From NCBI GenBank assembly GCA_963920665.1, contig OY987271.1, forward strand, positions 6,265,350 to 6,329,349: a stretch of 64,000 nt of DNA, written 5' to 3'. This stretch comes from Straminergon stramineum. Taxonomy: Eukaryota > Streptophyta > Bryopsida > Hypnales > Calliergonaceae. The translations under genes and the position numbers were made by a program. This document shows, one piece after another, positions 45,802 through 58,599 of the stretch (position 1 is the stretch's first letter; every line of letters begins with the position of its first letter). The notes beneath the pieces are model-generated. The model saw only the letters and a program-made list of their open reading frames with translations. It was not told where the DNA came from and made no database searches.

Positions 45802-48679
45802 AAAAAGTATGTTAGTTTAGATACTTCTTGAGTGAGTGACTCTCTTCCGTTTCTAGCTTGGATGCTCTCACAATTTGATAAATTTCAAACCATCATATCC
45901 TGAATTTCGCTGCAATTACTATATGCTGTACTCTTAATTCAATCTGGGCTCTTCCGGACTCCTAAAGGTTAATATCTTTTTCAGTGCATGCCCCAAGTTG
46001 GCAGTTTTGGAACTGATTGGATCGAAAATTAACGGAAAAAGAGGAGACAGTTCTATGCAAGGCTAGCTGGAATGATTCGCTGGAACCTTGTTGGTTAAGC
46101 AGGATTGGCTAACAAGACTCTGTTCTCTCACTTCCACCGTGTATTTAATTTGTATCATTCATTTGTGCACTTTATTCGATTATCTTCGTAACGGTTTCTT
46201 CAGTCCCACGTTTCAGAGGACTGAAATTCTGAACCAAGCAGGTGCGACTTCCCAGTCGGCAATATAGATTCCCAATTGATTTCTTATTGAAAATCGCTTG
46301 CCGGTTGAGTAAAAAAAATGGTAATTAGACCTGCAAATCAAATATGCATGTGGCTTCCGATCGAGCTTACTAAGCTTACTAAGCTAGCAGCTACCCCACT
46401 CGCCAGGAATATATACGTTCGTTAGCTGGTAACTGTAGAATATATATGTGCAACCCAGCCTGCTGCTGACGCAATGATTGTGTTCTTCTGCACAAGCGCC
46501 AGGCTCGTGCATGCAAGTTAAGCTGCAGATCTGAGCAAGCATACGTACCTAGAGCGCATGCAGCAGTCGCTGGTAATCCGAGCTTCTAAAGATCGATCGA
46601 TCTTCATCTATTCGGAAGGTTATTGTACATGTGTGCTTCAATTTGCACCATTCAACTATATTTTCACCATTACCCGAATATGCCTCTGTCTCCGGTGGAT
46701 AGTTCATCTACATCATGGTGAGCTTGGATCTGATAATAACAATCTATGAACTATTCATCGTGTATTTCGAATTCTTCACTCCGAAAATGAATGATCTACT
46801 CATAAACAGTTTTAATCGCATTTGGTTTCATTGTGCGTCGTCTTCAAGTTTTGTCCATACAGACTCTGTCACTTCGACGTCGGCATTTTAATTAGTAAAG
46901 CTTGGAGTCCCCAGTGCAGTCCAAGAAATAGCGTTAATTAGTTAATACGCCGTATGTAATACTACTAGTAATGTACTGTTGGTGTATCGATCATGGATTA
47001 GTAACAATCGTTGTCCAGAATGGTTGGTTCAGCTGTGAGATTCTCTGGCAGGTCTAGGATACCGTAGAAAACGGCCACCGAGTACACTACTCCTTCGTCA
47101 CAGCACTTGGCAGCAGATGCTCCCTCTAACTAGCACTAGCTTGTACTGAACCATCATGAGGAGCACAATGCAACGGAATGGGACCACGAAGTCAATTTTA
47201 AAAATTCCATCATGGGGGTGGCATACAAATTAACCAACATATATACCGGCCAGCGATGAGGTAGCTCAAAGTCCCCTGCATCCTACTGCACTGCAAGTCA
47301 GTGTGCTTTGCCTGCACTGCCATAATCTGACGACACAACGAGAACCTGGCAGTCTAAATTCCAGGGTAAGGGCGAACAGCTACCGTTTCAATCAGAGAAT
47401 CGAATTAGCTGCCCTTACGGCTATAGTCCTCCACTCACACATTGGGTAGGGTTCACAATGTAGTGGACATGCAAAAGTAGAGCTCACAACGTATATTACA
47501 GTTTTCCACTTCTTGCCTAGCCTCGATGTTCGATGCTTGCAGCTTCGAGGGTGAAGACGGAGGTGAATGAATTTTGAATAGCTGTATCCATGAATGGATA
47601 ACATAGTTATTAGCACCAGAAGTTAATACACTTCACAGACTTAGTTTATGTTTTAACCTGGAGCATAATTTCATCTGCAAAGCTGAAACAGGAAAAAGGC
47701 CAGGAAAGCAAGTCATATATTTAGCTCGTCCTGAGCTAGGCTAGGAAGTGTTTGGAGTCTTTTCCTAGCTTCGCAGGTTCTGTAGGTACATTAATCCGGG
47801 GCAGCAATTCAAGCTGGCACACACATTGTACGTACGTTTACCCCCAGAATAAACGTACAATTCAAGTCCTTGCTGCTTGAGCTAATGTGTCTCCAGAGTC
47901 CAAGCGCTTGTAAAAATTGAAGGATCTTTTAAAAATGAGTTTACTTCACTTCTATTTAATAAAAGAATTCAATCTTATCCTTCGCAACATGCATCGGTGA
48001 GTTCAATAAAAAAAATTGAAGCCATGTATTGAGCCACATACATCTGAGAGTCAGTTCAATAAAAGAAAATTTCATGAAACTAAAAATCAATTCCTAAATG
48101 AATCATCTATTCTGAACGAAGAAATTAAATTTGGTAGAAGATCGAGACTCACGAGTCAAACAATTAATTATGAGATAGAGTATTTTCTAATTCTTCATTC
48201 CATCTCAAAATCTACTTTCTAAATCTACACAGGGCTCTGAGAACTACGATAGTCATAGAGTTACTTTTCAAACCACCCTTCCTGAAAGTGCCCCAAGTTC
48301 TGAAATTCGCCGAATGAATTCAATTCTTTGACGTTAAATTTTCAGTGGCGCTTCTTTTCTACTAGTGCGCTACTACTGTGAACTTACTGATTGAATCTTG
48401 TTTAATTTTCATAGAGTATTCCATCTGCAGCTACTTGTGTTTGTTTTACTGACTACACTGAACTTACTGATTCCATCTTGTTATATAGAGTACTCCAGGC
48501 ATACTTCTCGATCCCTTGCTTGCTTCCTCGCCACGAACTAATTTACAGATATATAGATATAGATATAAATATAACTGAGTCAAGGTTTTTTTCTGCCCCG
48601 CCTTGCTGCCGGGGATTGCATGAATTAAACTTCTCTAAAGCCCCTCCGAAGGTCAACTTCCGTTCCACGGCGTAACCAA
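45802..48679. other. Unique sequence downstream of the VQ gene
   Basis: Mixed composition, few repeats and no frame above 75 codons that I recognise. TTTTCTACTAGTG near 48354-48366 is a perfect CACTA-type terminal word without a visible partner end. ACGTACGTTTA near 47830 is a short palindromic run. Confidence 0.45.
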
Positions 48680-49120
48680 TTGGCCGGGTTTGGCCCAGGT
48701 GGGGAAGTCGTCGTTGCGACCGACCATTATCATTATGTGTACGGGGACTCAGTCCTTCCTCCTGGCACCCAATGGGGTTGCAGAGAGTGCAGCCGCCCGG
48801 TCCGGCCATTGCGGCGAGTGAGAGGAAATGCAGGCGGTCCGGAAAGCCCGGGTCTGGAATCTCCAGAAAGCCGCACTGCGATGGGCACTGGTCCGGTTAA
48901 GTTTAGACGGGCCGGGGCCGCTTCGCATCGCACGCAGGGGACCGGAAGGCAGGACCGGCAGGCAGGGCAGGGGCGGCAGCAAGCGGGGGGAAAAGAATGG
49001 GGAACGGGGAACGGGGAACGGGAGAGAAAGACAAATCGGGGAAGGGACGATTCTTGTCGTTTGTGAACATGGGGCAAGGGCACTTTGGGGGACTGGGAAA
49101 CTCCACTTCTGAGTCTTACT
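48680..49120. other. G-rich segment with a 7-bp tandem repeat
   Basis: Strong G-over-C bias on the plus strand from about 48820 to 49060, including (GGGGAAC)3 at 48999-49019 and GGCAGG/GGGGCGGC words that could form G-quadruplexes. Overlapping frames on both strands (128 and 141 codons) are proline/glycine/arginine-rich composition products, not recognised proteins. Confidence 0.5.
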
Positions 49121-52100
49121 TCATTATCGAGATTGATGACGAAGCTCCCTAAGCCCAAGGATTTTGAAATTTCTCTTCATTGGCATTCGCAATAATAAAA
49201 TCCAAAATCCACCTTATAGTCATTTGGGGATAGAACACATTTTTCATCTATAAATTTGTACTTTATTCATTGAAATTTGATGAATTCATTTACACTTTAA
49301 TGATTACTATTCATCATTCCTTTTCTGGACCCCAAAATGAATTTCGAGAGAAAAAAAATCATCCCCTACATTTTACCATCAAAAAACATAGTGGGTAAGC
49401 AGTAAGCTTAGTCATTGGGTCACTTTGGAGTTTGGATCAAGTAAAAGAATCGATTTGACATAGAAGGGGTTCTTTGAACATTGTCATTAGAAGAAGTAAA
49501 ATGTGCTCAATAAAATAGGGACCCAAGCAGACCCAGGAGACACAAAATGACTTGATTACTCCACCTTAGTGGCAAGGTCAAATCACTATAGAGAGTATAG
49601 AGGTTTGTGCAAGTGCAGATCTTAGGGACTTGGCCCCACCATGTGTTGAATTGCTTAAAGATCTTATCCTAAACTTTGAGACTGCAAGGGCTAAGCTCTT
49701 CAACCTTATCCCAAATTATCTAACATATTTTTTTTTTATTCATATGAAGTCACAAACGGTTTCTTTTCAACTATGTTAAGTCATATATGTTATCTCTTCA
49801 TCAAATGTTACTTGTGTTGCATCTTACATTTGGTAGTTGCTTCTAGAGTTCTAAAGAATGTTTGTAAACCCATTGTGAGGTTTTTTGTTGAAGGGAGAAG
49901 CCCCTCTTTGTCAATGCTCAATTGACAAGGAAATATTTTGTTGTGGTATAGACCAAAGTCTAACTTACACAACTAACTATAACAAAAAAATTCCAACAAC
50001 AAAATATGGTAAGTGAAAGTGTAAAACCACTTCAAGAGCTATATTTGATCTTGTTGTATACACTTGACATTGAAAACCCTTGTATACACTTAGTCTTTAA
50101 GCTAAGACATCTTCATGAAGCCAAATGACCTCAATAGGACCAACCCATGCCATTTACACATACCTTCCTACAACTTGATGATGGAACACCTCTAACATTG
50201 GAGTGAAGTTATGAAAAAAGAGAGCAGGAATTGTTGAACTTGGGCAAAGCCCCTCTTTCCGTCGTCAAGTGAAGCCTTTGATTTCGGAAGCCAACCCTGA
50301 AAGAATACTGTCATTTTTGTTGTGTTGTTGGACATTGAAGTCTATCGAATTTCTGCCCCAATTCCCCGATAGACTCATGCACCGGGGCATTCGATCCAAA
50401 GGCGTGAGGGCTTGTTTGCGGGACGGATGGAGATGCTGCAACTTACACACTCGCTCCCCTCCGTTTCACCAGGCACCAGCCTCTCTCCCGGCCTGACACT
50501 CACCAGACCTCCTGCCAAGGTCGGCTGAGGAGCAAGATCACAGACCTCATTTGCTGTAAGCTTAGATCCAGGTGCATTGCTGCTCCTGCTTCTGCAGCTT
50601 TAGCAACTATTTAACCACGCACACAAGATTTGCTGATTAACACCAGGCTAGCTACTTGAGATTGAGTTGTATGTATGTACGATGTACTGTATGTTGCTAT
50701 CGTATATAACAAGCAGAGCTCTACAAGTGGCTTTGTCTCTGTAAGGAGTGTTGGCTCACTTTTCAAGTAAGGTCCTACTCAAACTTCTTCGCATGTAAGT
50801 TAGTACATGTAAATGTGGCTTTTGTCAAATTATAGAGAGCCTCTACGGCTGCAGTCCAGAGATAATCATAGTGTAAGATAAACAACTTGTTTTCTATGGG
50901 TGCCTACTTAGGAAGTGCGTGTAAGTATGCAAGGGTTGTGATTGGCCCTGGAGTTTTTAGATCTACTCAATGCCCAATGTAGAGGCACCTTTTTGCATTC
51001 CACACCTGCATTCTCTTGAAGTAAGCCATCCTCTTTGGGACCATAGTTCACGATCAATCCTATTTGATTCAAAATTTGAAATGTGCACTATTGTGGCCCA
51101 AGTAGGATGGCTTATCCTTTTGTAAGAGTGTAATGAACGTTAGGAGAATGTACCTTGCAAAGACTTACCTTCTGCTCGCGAGTATGGTCAACTACAGTAA
51201 TAAGTACTGTCTCCTGGTGTTTTAGTGCAATCCAAACGGCCCTTCAAACTCATGTGATCATTCAATTCAAACACTGCCTGCCACTGCCTGCCGTTGCAAG
51301 CTTGCAAGCGTGAGAGACTGAGAGTCTCTCGTATTTGGTAGTAACACGACATGGCAATGTGACAAAACACTTTCGGAATCCCTATTACCCAATTTCAATT
51401 CGGAGGTACCAAATTAAACTAACTACAGGGTTTTAATTTATGGCTACTGCAGGATCGGAGTACATACTGTCGTCGATCCAGTAATGAACTCTACTACAAA
51501 GATGCTGTTCTGCAGAATTCAAAGATATTTGATACCAGATCATAACGCCGTCGACCAGATTTGTGCAGGAACAGGCTAGGGTTGGGGTTGTGTAATTGTG
51601 TTCTGTCAGTGATTGCAAATATAAATCCAAGATTTAAATAATAATATTCGCTCTGGTTTGTAAATCCTGTCAAAATTCTTACAGACTCCGGCCGGAAGTA
51701 AAGTTCGTACATATGTGGCAGTCTCGACTCGACACTGAGGGTGTCACACGTTTTCCCTGGTACACTTGTCAGGCATCTGGAGGGCTAGACTCACGTGAGA
51801 CAGCCCTTTTAATCACGGGTGGGTAAGTAATTTTATAATGCTGAATATTCGTGAGGCAGATTGAAAACTGGGTTTTACAACTTTGGTACGTGACTTTGTG
51901 AGGTTTTTGTCAGGTCCGGCAATGTGAGTGGAGTCAGCCAGTCAGGAAGAGCTTCCTTCAATCTGGTAGTCTGGTAGTCTGGTAAGGTAGTCTGATTTGA
52001 CTCCAGAGTCATGGAGTTCGGACAACTGAACTACAGTTGTGAGAGTTGATTTGTTACAATTGATTTGATATTGGTTAATATTTGATTATTAGGTTCCTTG

Positions 52101-52799
52101 CATTTGCGGTAACTCATATTTCTAGCCAGGTCCCAAAGGTGTGTTAATTCTAAAGTTGTCTTACTAAATGCCGATTTGGCCAACAAAATTCCAGTGCTGC
52201 TCACAGCCTCGATCTGGATCGATCTCACTTGTAGTCTAAACTACAGTAGCACTAAAGTGGGACCTCGTTGCTGTGTGCAATTGCTTTTTCTTGGGCAGCG
52301 TTTGTAAAGCTGCCTTGGAAGTTGGTATTGTTGTATCTGATGATACTAGTGGGGGACACTGAATGTGTTTGGCCAGGTGTAATGATATAAGTCCTTTCCA
52401 TTACCTGAAGGGACATTGCCCGGGGACATGTATGTCAGAGTGTGCACGCTGCAATGGTTTCAGGGGGTCCATCAATCCTGCTACTTTCTCAAAAGCCTAA
52501 GATAAACCCTAACTTAAGCTTAGTCCGGGCTCTCACAGTTCTTTTGTCATTTCAGGTTTTTTAGCCGGGGTGAGTAAGCTAGCTCCTAGAACATGGTTGC
52601 TGTTACTAATTCTGACAAGTTCTTAATACTGTTTTGTTTTTTTTAATTTCGGTATCCACAAGTACATACAATGCTCATTAGCAATTCATCAAAAAATTCA
52701 TTGGAATACAACTACTGTCAATAATCACATTTTCCTTCTTAGATTTTGTACAGTATTTGCTTGGAACTGGACAGTATACTTTGTCAAAATCAAATGATA
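49121..52799. other. Unique spacer, no recognised gene
   Basis: A GC-richer patch at 50230-50660 carries overlapping 61- and 75-codon frames without a match. Short tandem words (GTAGTCTG) occur near 51966-51990. Promoters or noncoding RNAs could exist but nothing supports a call. Confidence 0.4.
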
Positions 52800-55700
52800 T
52801 TTATTAGCCCCGAAAGGATGGCTGCCCCTGTTCGTAACCATGGCATCACTTAACTTATTACTCAGTCCACAACCGAATGCCTATCCATGTGGGGACACTA
52901 ATGAGTTAATTGTGGCCCGTTTCAGGCCCCACAGGCATCAGCTCTTTTGGGCTTTTTCAGGGAATGTTGAGCAGCAGTGGCATGCCCGAGAGGAGGAAAA
53001 ATTGAAAAGAAAGGATCCCTCCTCACTGCTCAGCAGCCTCAACTCCTCCTGTCCTTCATTGGTAGGAGGGCTGTCAGGGGTGTCCGGATCTTCTTAACCT
53101 TGGCATCAACAGTTTTCTCTCTACTTCAGGGCTGAAGGAATCCAAAGCCCCAATTCAGGCAAGTATCATAACAGGGAAGGTAACTATGGTAAGTGCACCC
53201 ATAATAGACATGGATACTTGGATAGTAGGGGAGGCAACCCATTTCTGACCACTTAAGCAAATACATGTATCTGCAAGGGAGTTTTTAACAATGGGAAATT
53301 TCTCATGTGCAAAAATAGAGTTCATAAGATTTCCATAATTTTCAGATTTTTATTTCTCAAAACAAAATTACTAAGAATTTTTAGTTGAAGATTTGTTCCT
53401 CTCCATATTGGTCATACATACCTTCCTATCTCCAACCAAGGGTTGGTTGCAAAATCCAACAGGGGTTGGTTTCAATATGGAGAGTGTCATAGCCAATCAT
53501 AATGTGCCACAATTGCACCGGGTATTGTGCCAACATTAATCATGTTAATCACCTCCTGGTTGAAATTACTACACCTTACCCTACAATAATGGGGGAGTGA
53601 TCAAGAATGGGTTGCCTCCCTTAACTATTATCGTAATACTCTACCAGTCGGCAAAAAATAATATGGAATGTTAGGGATATTATTTTTTCAAAAGAAAAAA
53701 AATATATATGGAGAAAACATGGAATTTAAGGAGATATTTCTATTTTCATCATGTATGAAATTTGTTTAGCCAACTCTGATTAAATATCCAACAACTGAAG
53801 TACCAATCCTACTAGCTAGGATATATTATCTTTATTGGATTTTGTTGGTAATTGAAAGAATGTTTTAACATACTTAAGCATGCCCTACTTGGACATTGAA
53901 TGAATAGGTAATGAAATTTCAAAGTATTGCCTAGTAGTGTACAAAAAATTGACATTGGGCTCTCCTAGGATTTCATATTTTGATAGTGTACATCTCGTGT
54001 CTCAATATCAAACTTTTAATATCAATTTTTGGTCTAAATGTTGATTTTAGTTTTTAGACAATGATAATTATGGATGAATAGACCTCACTCCTAAAATCAT
54101 CCTTGTAAGCATTACAACAATTGCACACTACATTTCACAAAGTCCCATCATTCACTCAAGGAACATTGAAATGCACCAACTTCTCATTAAAAAAAAAAAA
54201 TATTTGTTTCAAAGCCTACACTAGAATACCCTCCTTTTGTCACTACTAATTAATGACCTTTATACAAAAATTTAAGACAAAATGTATGAATGAGATTTCT
54301 AAATTTAGTATGCATGATTTACTACAACAAAGCACTCTTTGGGATAAAGTTCTTCAATTTTGAACATCCAGTGAGATCTTTTCTTTTCTATTTTTTTGTG
54401 GTCATGTAGCTTGAATAGTATCCATCTCACTAAAATTGATCTCCACCTCATATTGAATTTGCATTTACTACAAAAGAAATTCAAATTTATTGAAAACAAT
54501 GCCTCATGGTGCATTGTGACAAAATAAACTCATATATTGTTGCTTGAAAACACCCATTCATTGGGGGAGATTTGAGGGTTGTACATGCCTATGAGTTCCT
54601 AGACTGCAGGGAACACAAGAGTTACACCATTGTTGCACTTCGACATGGCTGAGCCCATGCCACATAAAAAATAAAAATTCAACTTTTTTTTGCATTTTAG
54701 AACTAAGATTTTTTTTTTTTATATTTACTATCCAGCTAGCAACCGGACATTCTCGGACATCACATAGAACATGCAAGGGAACAACCCTGAAACAGGCATG
54801 TTGAGCCCTCAAATCTTCTCTAATGTCATCATAGTGCCTACTACTAAATCATCTAAGTTTTGGGGGACATTGTGTTGAGGGTCTCTTTTGAAGAGATAGT
54901 CATAGTCACTTGGGGACCTTCCACTCCCCCTCGATTCCCTTGAAAAAAATGGTTTTGTAATCCCCAAATTCATGACTAAATTTTTCTCTTAAAGCATTCG
55001 GGCTAACAAATTGTCGTATGCCATAATTCCATATCCATGTATAATATATATGCCATATCCTGCCATAAATTTAATATCATTTTTGTATCCCATATGTATA
55101 TTTATACTTGTATCCACTATATATTGTATTCCATATCATATATCTAACATGGTCCCATATCATTGATTTTTTGTGGATTTATTTCAAAAAAGGCCTCATA
55201 CTTCTAAAGGTAGAAGGACTTGTCCTTTTTGAGTAGATAGTAAGTATCAAAAGAGTTTCTTACTATATTTTGGTGGACATTGTATGAATAAACTATGAAA
55301 TTTCAAATCCATGAAAATGGATATACCTAAAATTGAACCAAGGCTCTCATAAATATAGTCTATTCAGTATAGACAAAAACTTGTAGATCAACTCAAACAA
55401 AAATAAATAGTTGCAAATAGATGTAGTTCTTTTATTCTTGGTTCCAACAATCAAAGTTGAATTGGACACTTTAGAGTTCCATTGTTGAGTATATTTTCTA
55501 TCATAATAATGAACTAAAAAATTTTATTGTTAGAAAATCAATGAGTATTTTAATGTACTAGAATTTGTATTGTTTTGATGCCATATGCAAAAGTTATAAG
55601 GTTTTTAAGTTGATCCCCCTAGATTCTCTTGAAGAAACAAAGGTAGTCAGTGAAATTTCTAAAATTGTGAAGATGTATTACAAATGTAACTTAAGAAAAA

Positions 55701-55864
55701 AATATTAATTTAATGACTTCCAAAAAAAATTGTAAAATGTGATATGTATATCATATCCACACTACTTGGATGTATTACTACACTAACCAATATTTTTCAA
55801 ATAAAAAAATTAATTGAAAAAGTGTATGACTCTTTATTTACCTGGAATGAGAAATAATCAAATC
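52800..55864. other. Mostly AT-rich spacer
   Basis: A plus-strand 85-codon frame (52840-53097) starts in a GC-richer patch but resembles no family. Beyond 53.3 kb the sequence is AT-rich. The segment near 55680-55830 is related to 38755-38850. Confidence 0.4.
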
Positions 55865-55887
55865 ATTTCATTTGTGTCCAAAAAAAG
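55865..55887 (+). mobile_element. Possible minimal LINE-like tail
   Basis: TTTCATTTGTGTC followed by C and an A run matches the extreme 3' end of the retroposon family, plus strand. No target duplication could be seen. A 13-base exact match in AT-rich DNA could arise by chance. Confidence 0.35.
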
Positions 55888-57480
55888 GCGAACAAAACGT
55901 AGCACTGAAATTTACTTCTACTTGTGTCTAAGGTGGATACACTCCAACTCATACCTCACCTAAAACCGCCATCATTACTCTATGTACATCTCCAAAATGA
56001 ATATGTACTTAGGTTGAAGAAAGTTAATGATTTCAGAACATCAACCAAAAAAAACTTTGATCCTTCATAACTTTTGCATACGGTATCCAAATGTTGCATT
56101 CTTTGGTGCATATGAACCTCTTTTCTCTTCCCCACAAGAAAATATGAAAATTTTAACCAGTTTAATGATAGTAACTAGGCACAGCAGCAGTTTTGGGGCA
56201 CCTCAAGATAAAATTAAAAACGCCGGAGTGAGTGAGTGTTTAGACAATGACTACTGTTGATTCCTGACCAGCTCTGCTCCAACCGGCCTTGCAGAGGACA
56301 TCATTCCACTACTTTCAGTCCTGCGGTCCTGCCTGATTGCCTGATTGCCTGATTGTTGCCTGATGGACGTGATTGGCATGACTAATGCTTCTTGGGGAAC
56401 ATGTTGCCATTCTGAAAGCTCTGACCACCAGGAAGTGTTGTTTTCAAATCAGGCTACGGCCTTCATCCCCGTGAAGAAAAGCTCAAAAATTAGAGAGATG
56501 AGAGGGACCAACTTTTGTCTACCTAGCTCTTATTTGGGTTAAAAATTAAAAGAGAAAAAAAGAAGAATGGTGTGACGGTGAAGCACCGTCCACTCCAACT
56601 ACATCCTAACTGCGTTTTATAATGTGAATGCAGTTGTAGATGGGATTTGGAAATTCAAATTTAGAAACCTCAGAGTCGATGTCATAGTATGTATCCAAAG
56701 GACAAAGCCAATAAAGAAGAATGTCTATGAAGGTTAATATCTTGCACACTTACTCACTCTTGAGGGGTCCACATTTTTTTGGAAGTCTCATGCAAGAAAT
56801 GAAGGGTTAGAAAAATAAAGGTATACATGTGAGTCATTTTGTTCATGCAAAAAATGAAGAGACATTGAAGGGTTATATGAAAATATCTACTTATCTAAGA
56901 AGTTCAAAATCAGTCTCAAGGCTAGGCTCTAAGGAACATTCCAAATTTTTTTAAATGGGCATATTTATGATTAGGTACAAATATATGATGTATTCAATAA
57001 ATATTGAATACAGATGTGCCCCAAATAGACCCTTATTCTCATAAATAGAAACTTTACAATTCATACCAAAATTTTATAAGTCATTGATTTTGCAAATGAG
57101 TTGTACTCCGTAACTCCGTTTAATTACTTTAGTAAGCAAAACTACAAAGTATTATTTGGGAGGAATGAGTAGAGTAATGTCCCAACTCTCTACCCATGCT
57201 TGAAATATCTTCAAAAGCTAAATATCTTTTTCACATTATAAAGATTTTGAGCTCATAAAAGTTATTGTTTTTAGAGGTTAATTGGGTCACAGTAATTGCA
57301 CAGAGAAAGTCTAACTAATATATAGGTAGCCAGTAAGCAACCCACTGACTAAAGTTGATTAGTTTGATTTTCAATGTGTTTTTAGCTTAACCATATGAGA
57401 TATATATTAATTTTTTTTTTCCTTTCTTTCCAAATTGGAATCTTCAAATTGGAGTGCTAACTTATCTTAACTTAGCTGGA
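55888..57480. other. Spacer with a GC-richer patch
   Basis: The 56200-56520 patch has 65- and 77-codon frames of no recognised family and a GCCTGATT octamer repeated three to four times at 56331-56365. The rest is AT-rich. Confidence 0.4.
56625..56745. repeat. Third, diverged copy of the 31-kb duplication
   Basis: GCAGTTGTAGATGGGATTTGG, GTCGATGTCATAGT and ATCCAAAGGACAAAGCCAA correspond in order to 31117-31230 and 31770-31885. Only the middle third of the duplicated unit is recognisable. Confidence 0.7.
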
Positions 57481-58244
57481 GTTGATTTCCCTGACCAAGT
57501 GGGGCTGTGCGGATCTGCCATCAGTCTGTAAGTCAATGAGTCAATCCACCTCCGGTCTGGACCTGCAAGACTGTGCATTACAGAGGCCAGAATTAGAGCA
57601 CAAATTAAGCAATGTATGTGTAAGCTTAGGAATAATGTGCACTTGCCTGTACGAACAAGTGATTTGATGATTATACTGTATGATCATGATGGGGAAATTC
57701 AATGCAAACCGCGCAGTGCAAAAGCTGCCCCTATTGGGGGCATCGAGTAATTTAGGACTTGAAATTTCAGTAGCCAATCAACACACCTACACACACGTTG
57801 TTTTTTTAATTTTTTTTTCCGGACCAATGGTTATAGTAGAACCGCCCATGACCAACCACTTAAGGAATTTGTGCATGGTCTGGAGTTGCAGAAGGCAATT
57901 TTAATTTACAACCCTGTGGACAAATAGAAATCATGGGCATTGCCAAAGTTTCATAATTTTATTCCTTAAATTCAAATTGTTATGAATTTTAGAAGCCAAA
58001 ATTTGGCCTACTCCCATCCCCAATATGTAGATTCTTCCATCACTGCTCATCTAGAGACTAATTGGGCTCTCAAATCGAAGCTTATCTATCATTACAATAA
58101 TGGCTACAAGATGGTTGGAAACTGAAAATTTAATGATTATCTCTTAGTCATCTCTCTATTGAATTTCCCATTACCTATGTATTGACCATGGGTTATGGCT
58201 GGTAATGGGCGGTTCCACCATATGTGGTTTTTCTTTCAAGAAGG
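57481..58244. other. Unique spacer
   Basis: Short frames of 61-78 codons on both strands, none recognised. No gene called. Confidence 0.4.
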
Positions 58245-58408
58245 TTAACATGAGTTTCCTTGTTCCTTCATTTTGGGGGCTTGAATAAAAGGAGGCCAAT
58301 TTTTATTTTTTTTGAAACATACGACCTTAACATGAGTTTCCTTGTTCCTTCATTTTGGGGTCTTGAATAAAAGGAGGCCAATTTTTATTTTTTTTGAAAC
58401 ATACGACC
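58245..58408. repeat. Recent tandem duplication, two copies of 82 bp
   Basis: 58245-58326 and 58327-58408 differ at a single base (G/T near 58276 and 58358). The unit spans unique sequence plus the last bases and A-rich tail (T-rich on plus) of the SINE to the right, so the SINE end is present twice. Confidence 0.95.
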
Positions 58409-58585
58409 TTCAAGGACTGCAGCAAGGACTAACCCATCAAGTGGAGGAACAAACCCCCTCCCCATGCAAACAAAGCTCTTACAACATGGGGGGCCCCATG
58501 CGAGCAATGTCAGCATAGGGAGTTGAACCAAGAACCTCATGGGTTCTACGGAAGTTCCTTTCACCTAGCCATCACCCAAGGTAGT
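58385..58585 (-). mobile_element. tRNA-derived SINE, about 200 bp
   Basis: The minus strand has an A-box-like TGGCTAGGTGAAAGG (58571-58557) and a B-box GGTTCAACTCC (58529-58519). The two are about 42 bases apart, as in tRNA genes, but the region cannot fold as a tRNA. A 3' A-rich tail (AAAAAAAATAAAAA) is at 58385-58396. It resembles plant SINEs with Pol III internal promoters; I cannot assign a named family. The tail has been duplicated with flanking DNA. Confidence 0.7.
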
Positions 58586-58599
58586 TTAGGGTCGTTTTG

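Noticed and set aside
48680..49158. 128-, 94- and 141-codon frames on both strands
   Set aside because: Proline/arginine/glycine-rich translations of a G-rich segment with a 7-bp tandem repeat; no known domain.
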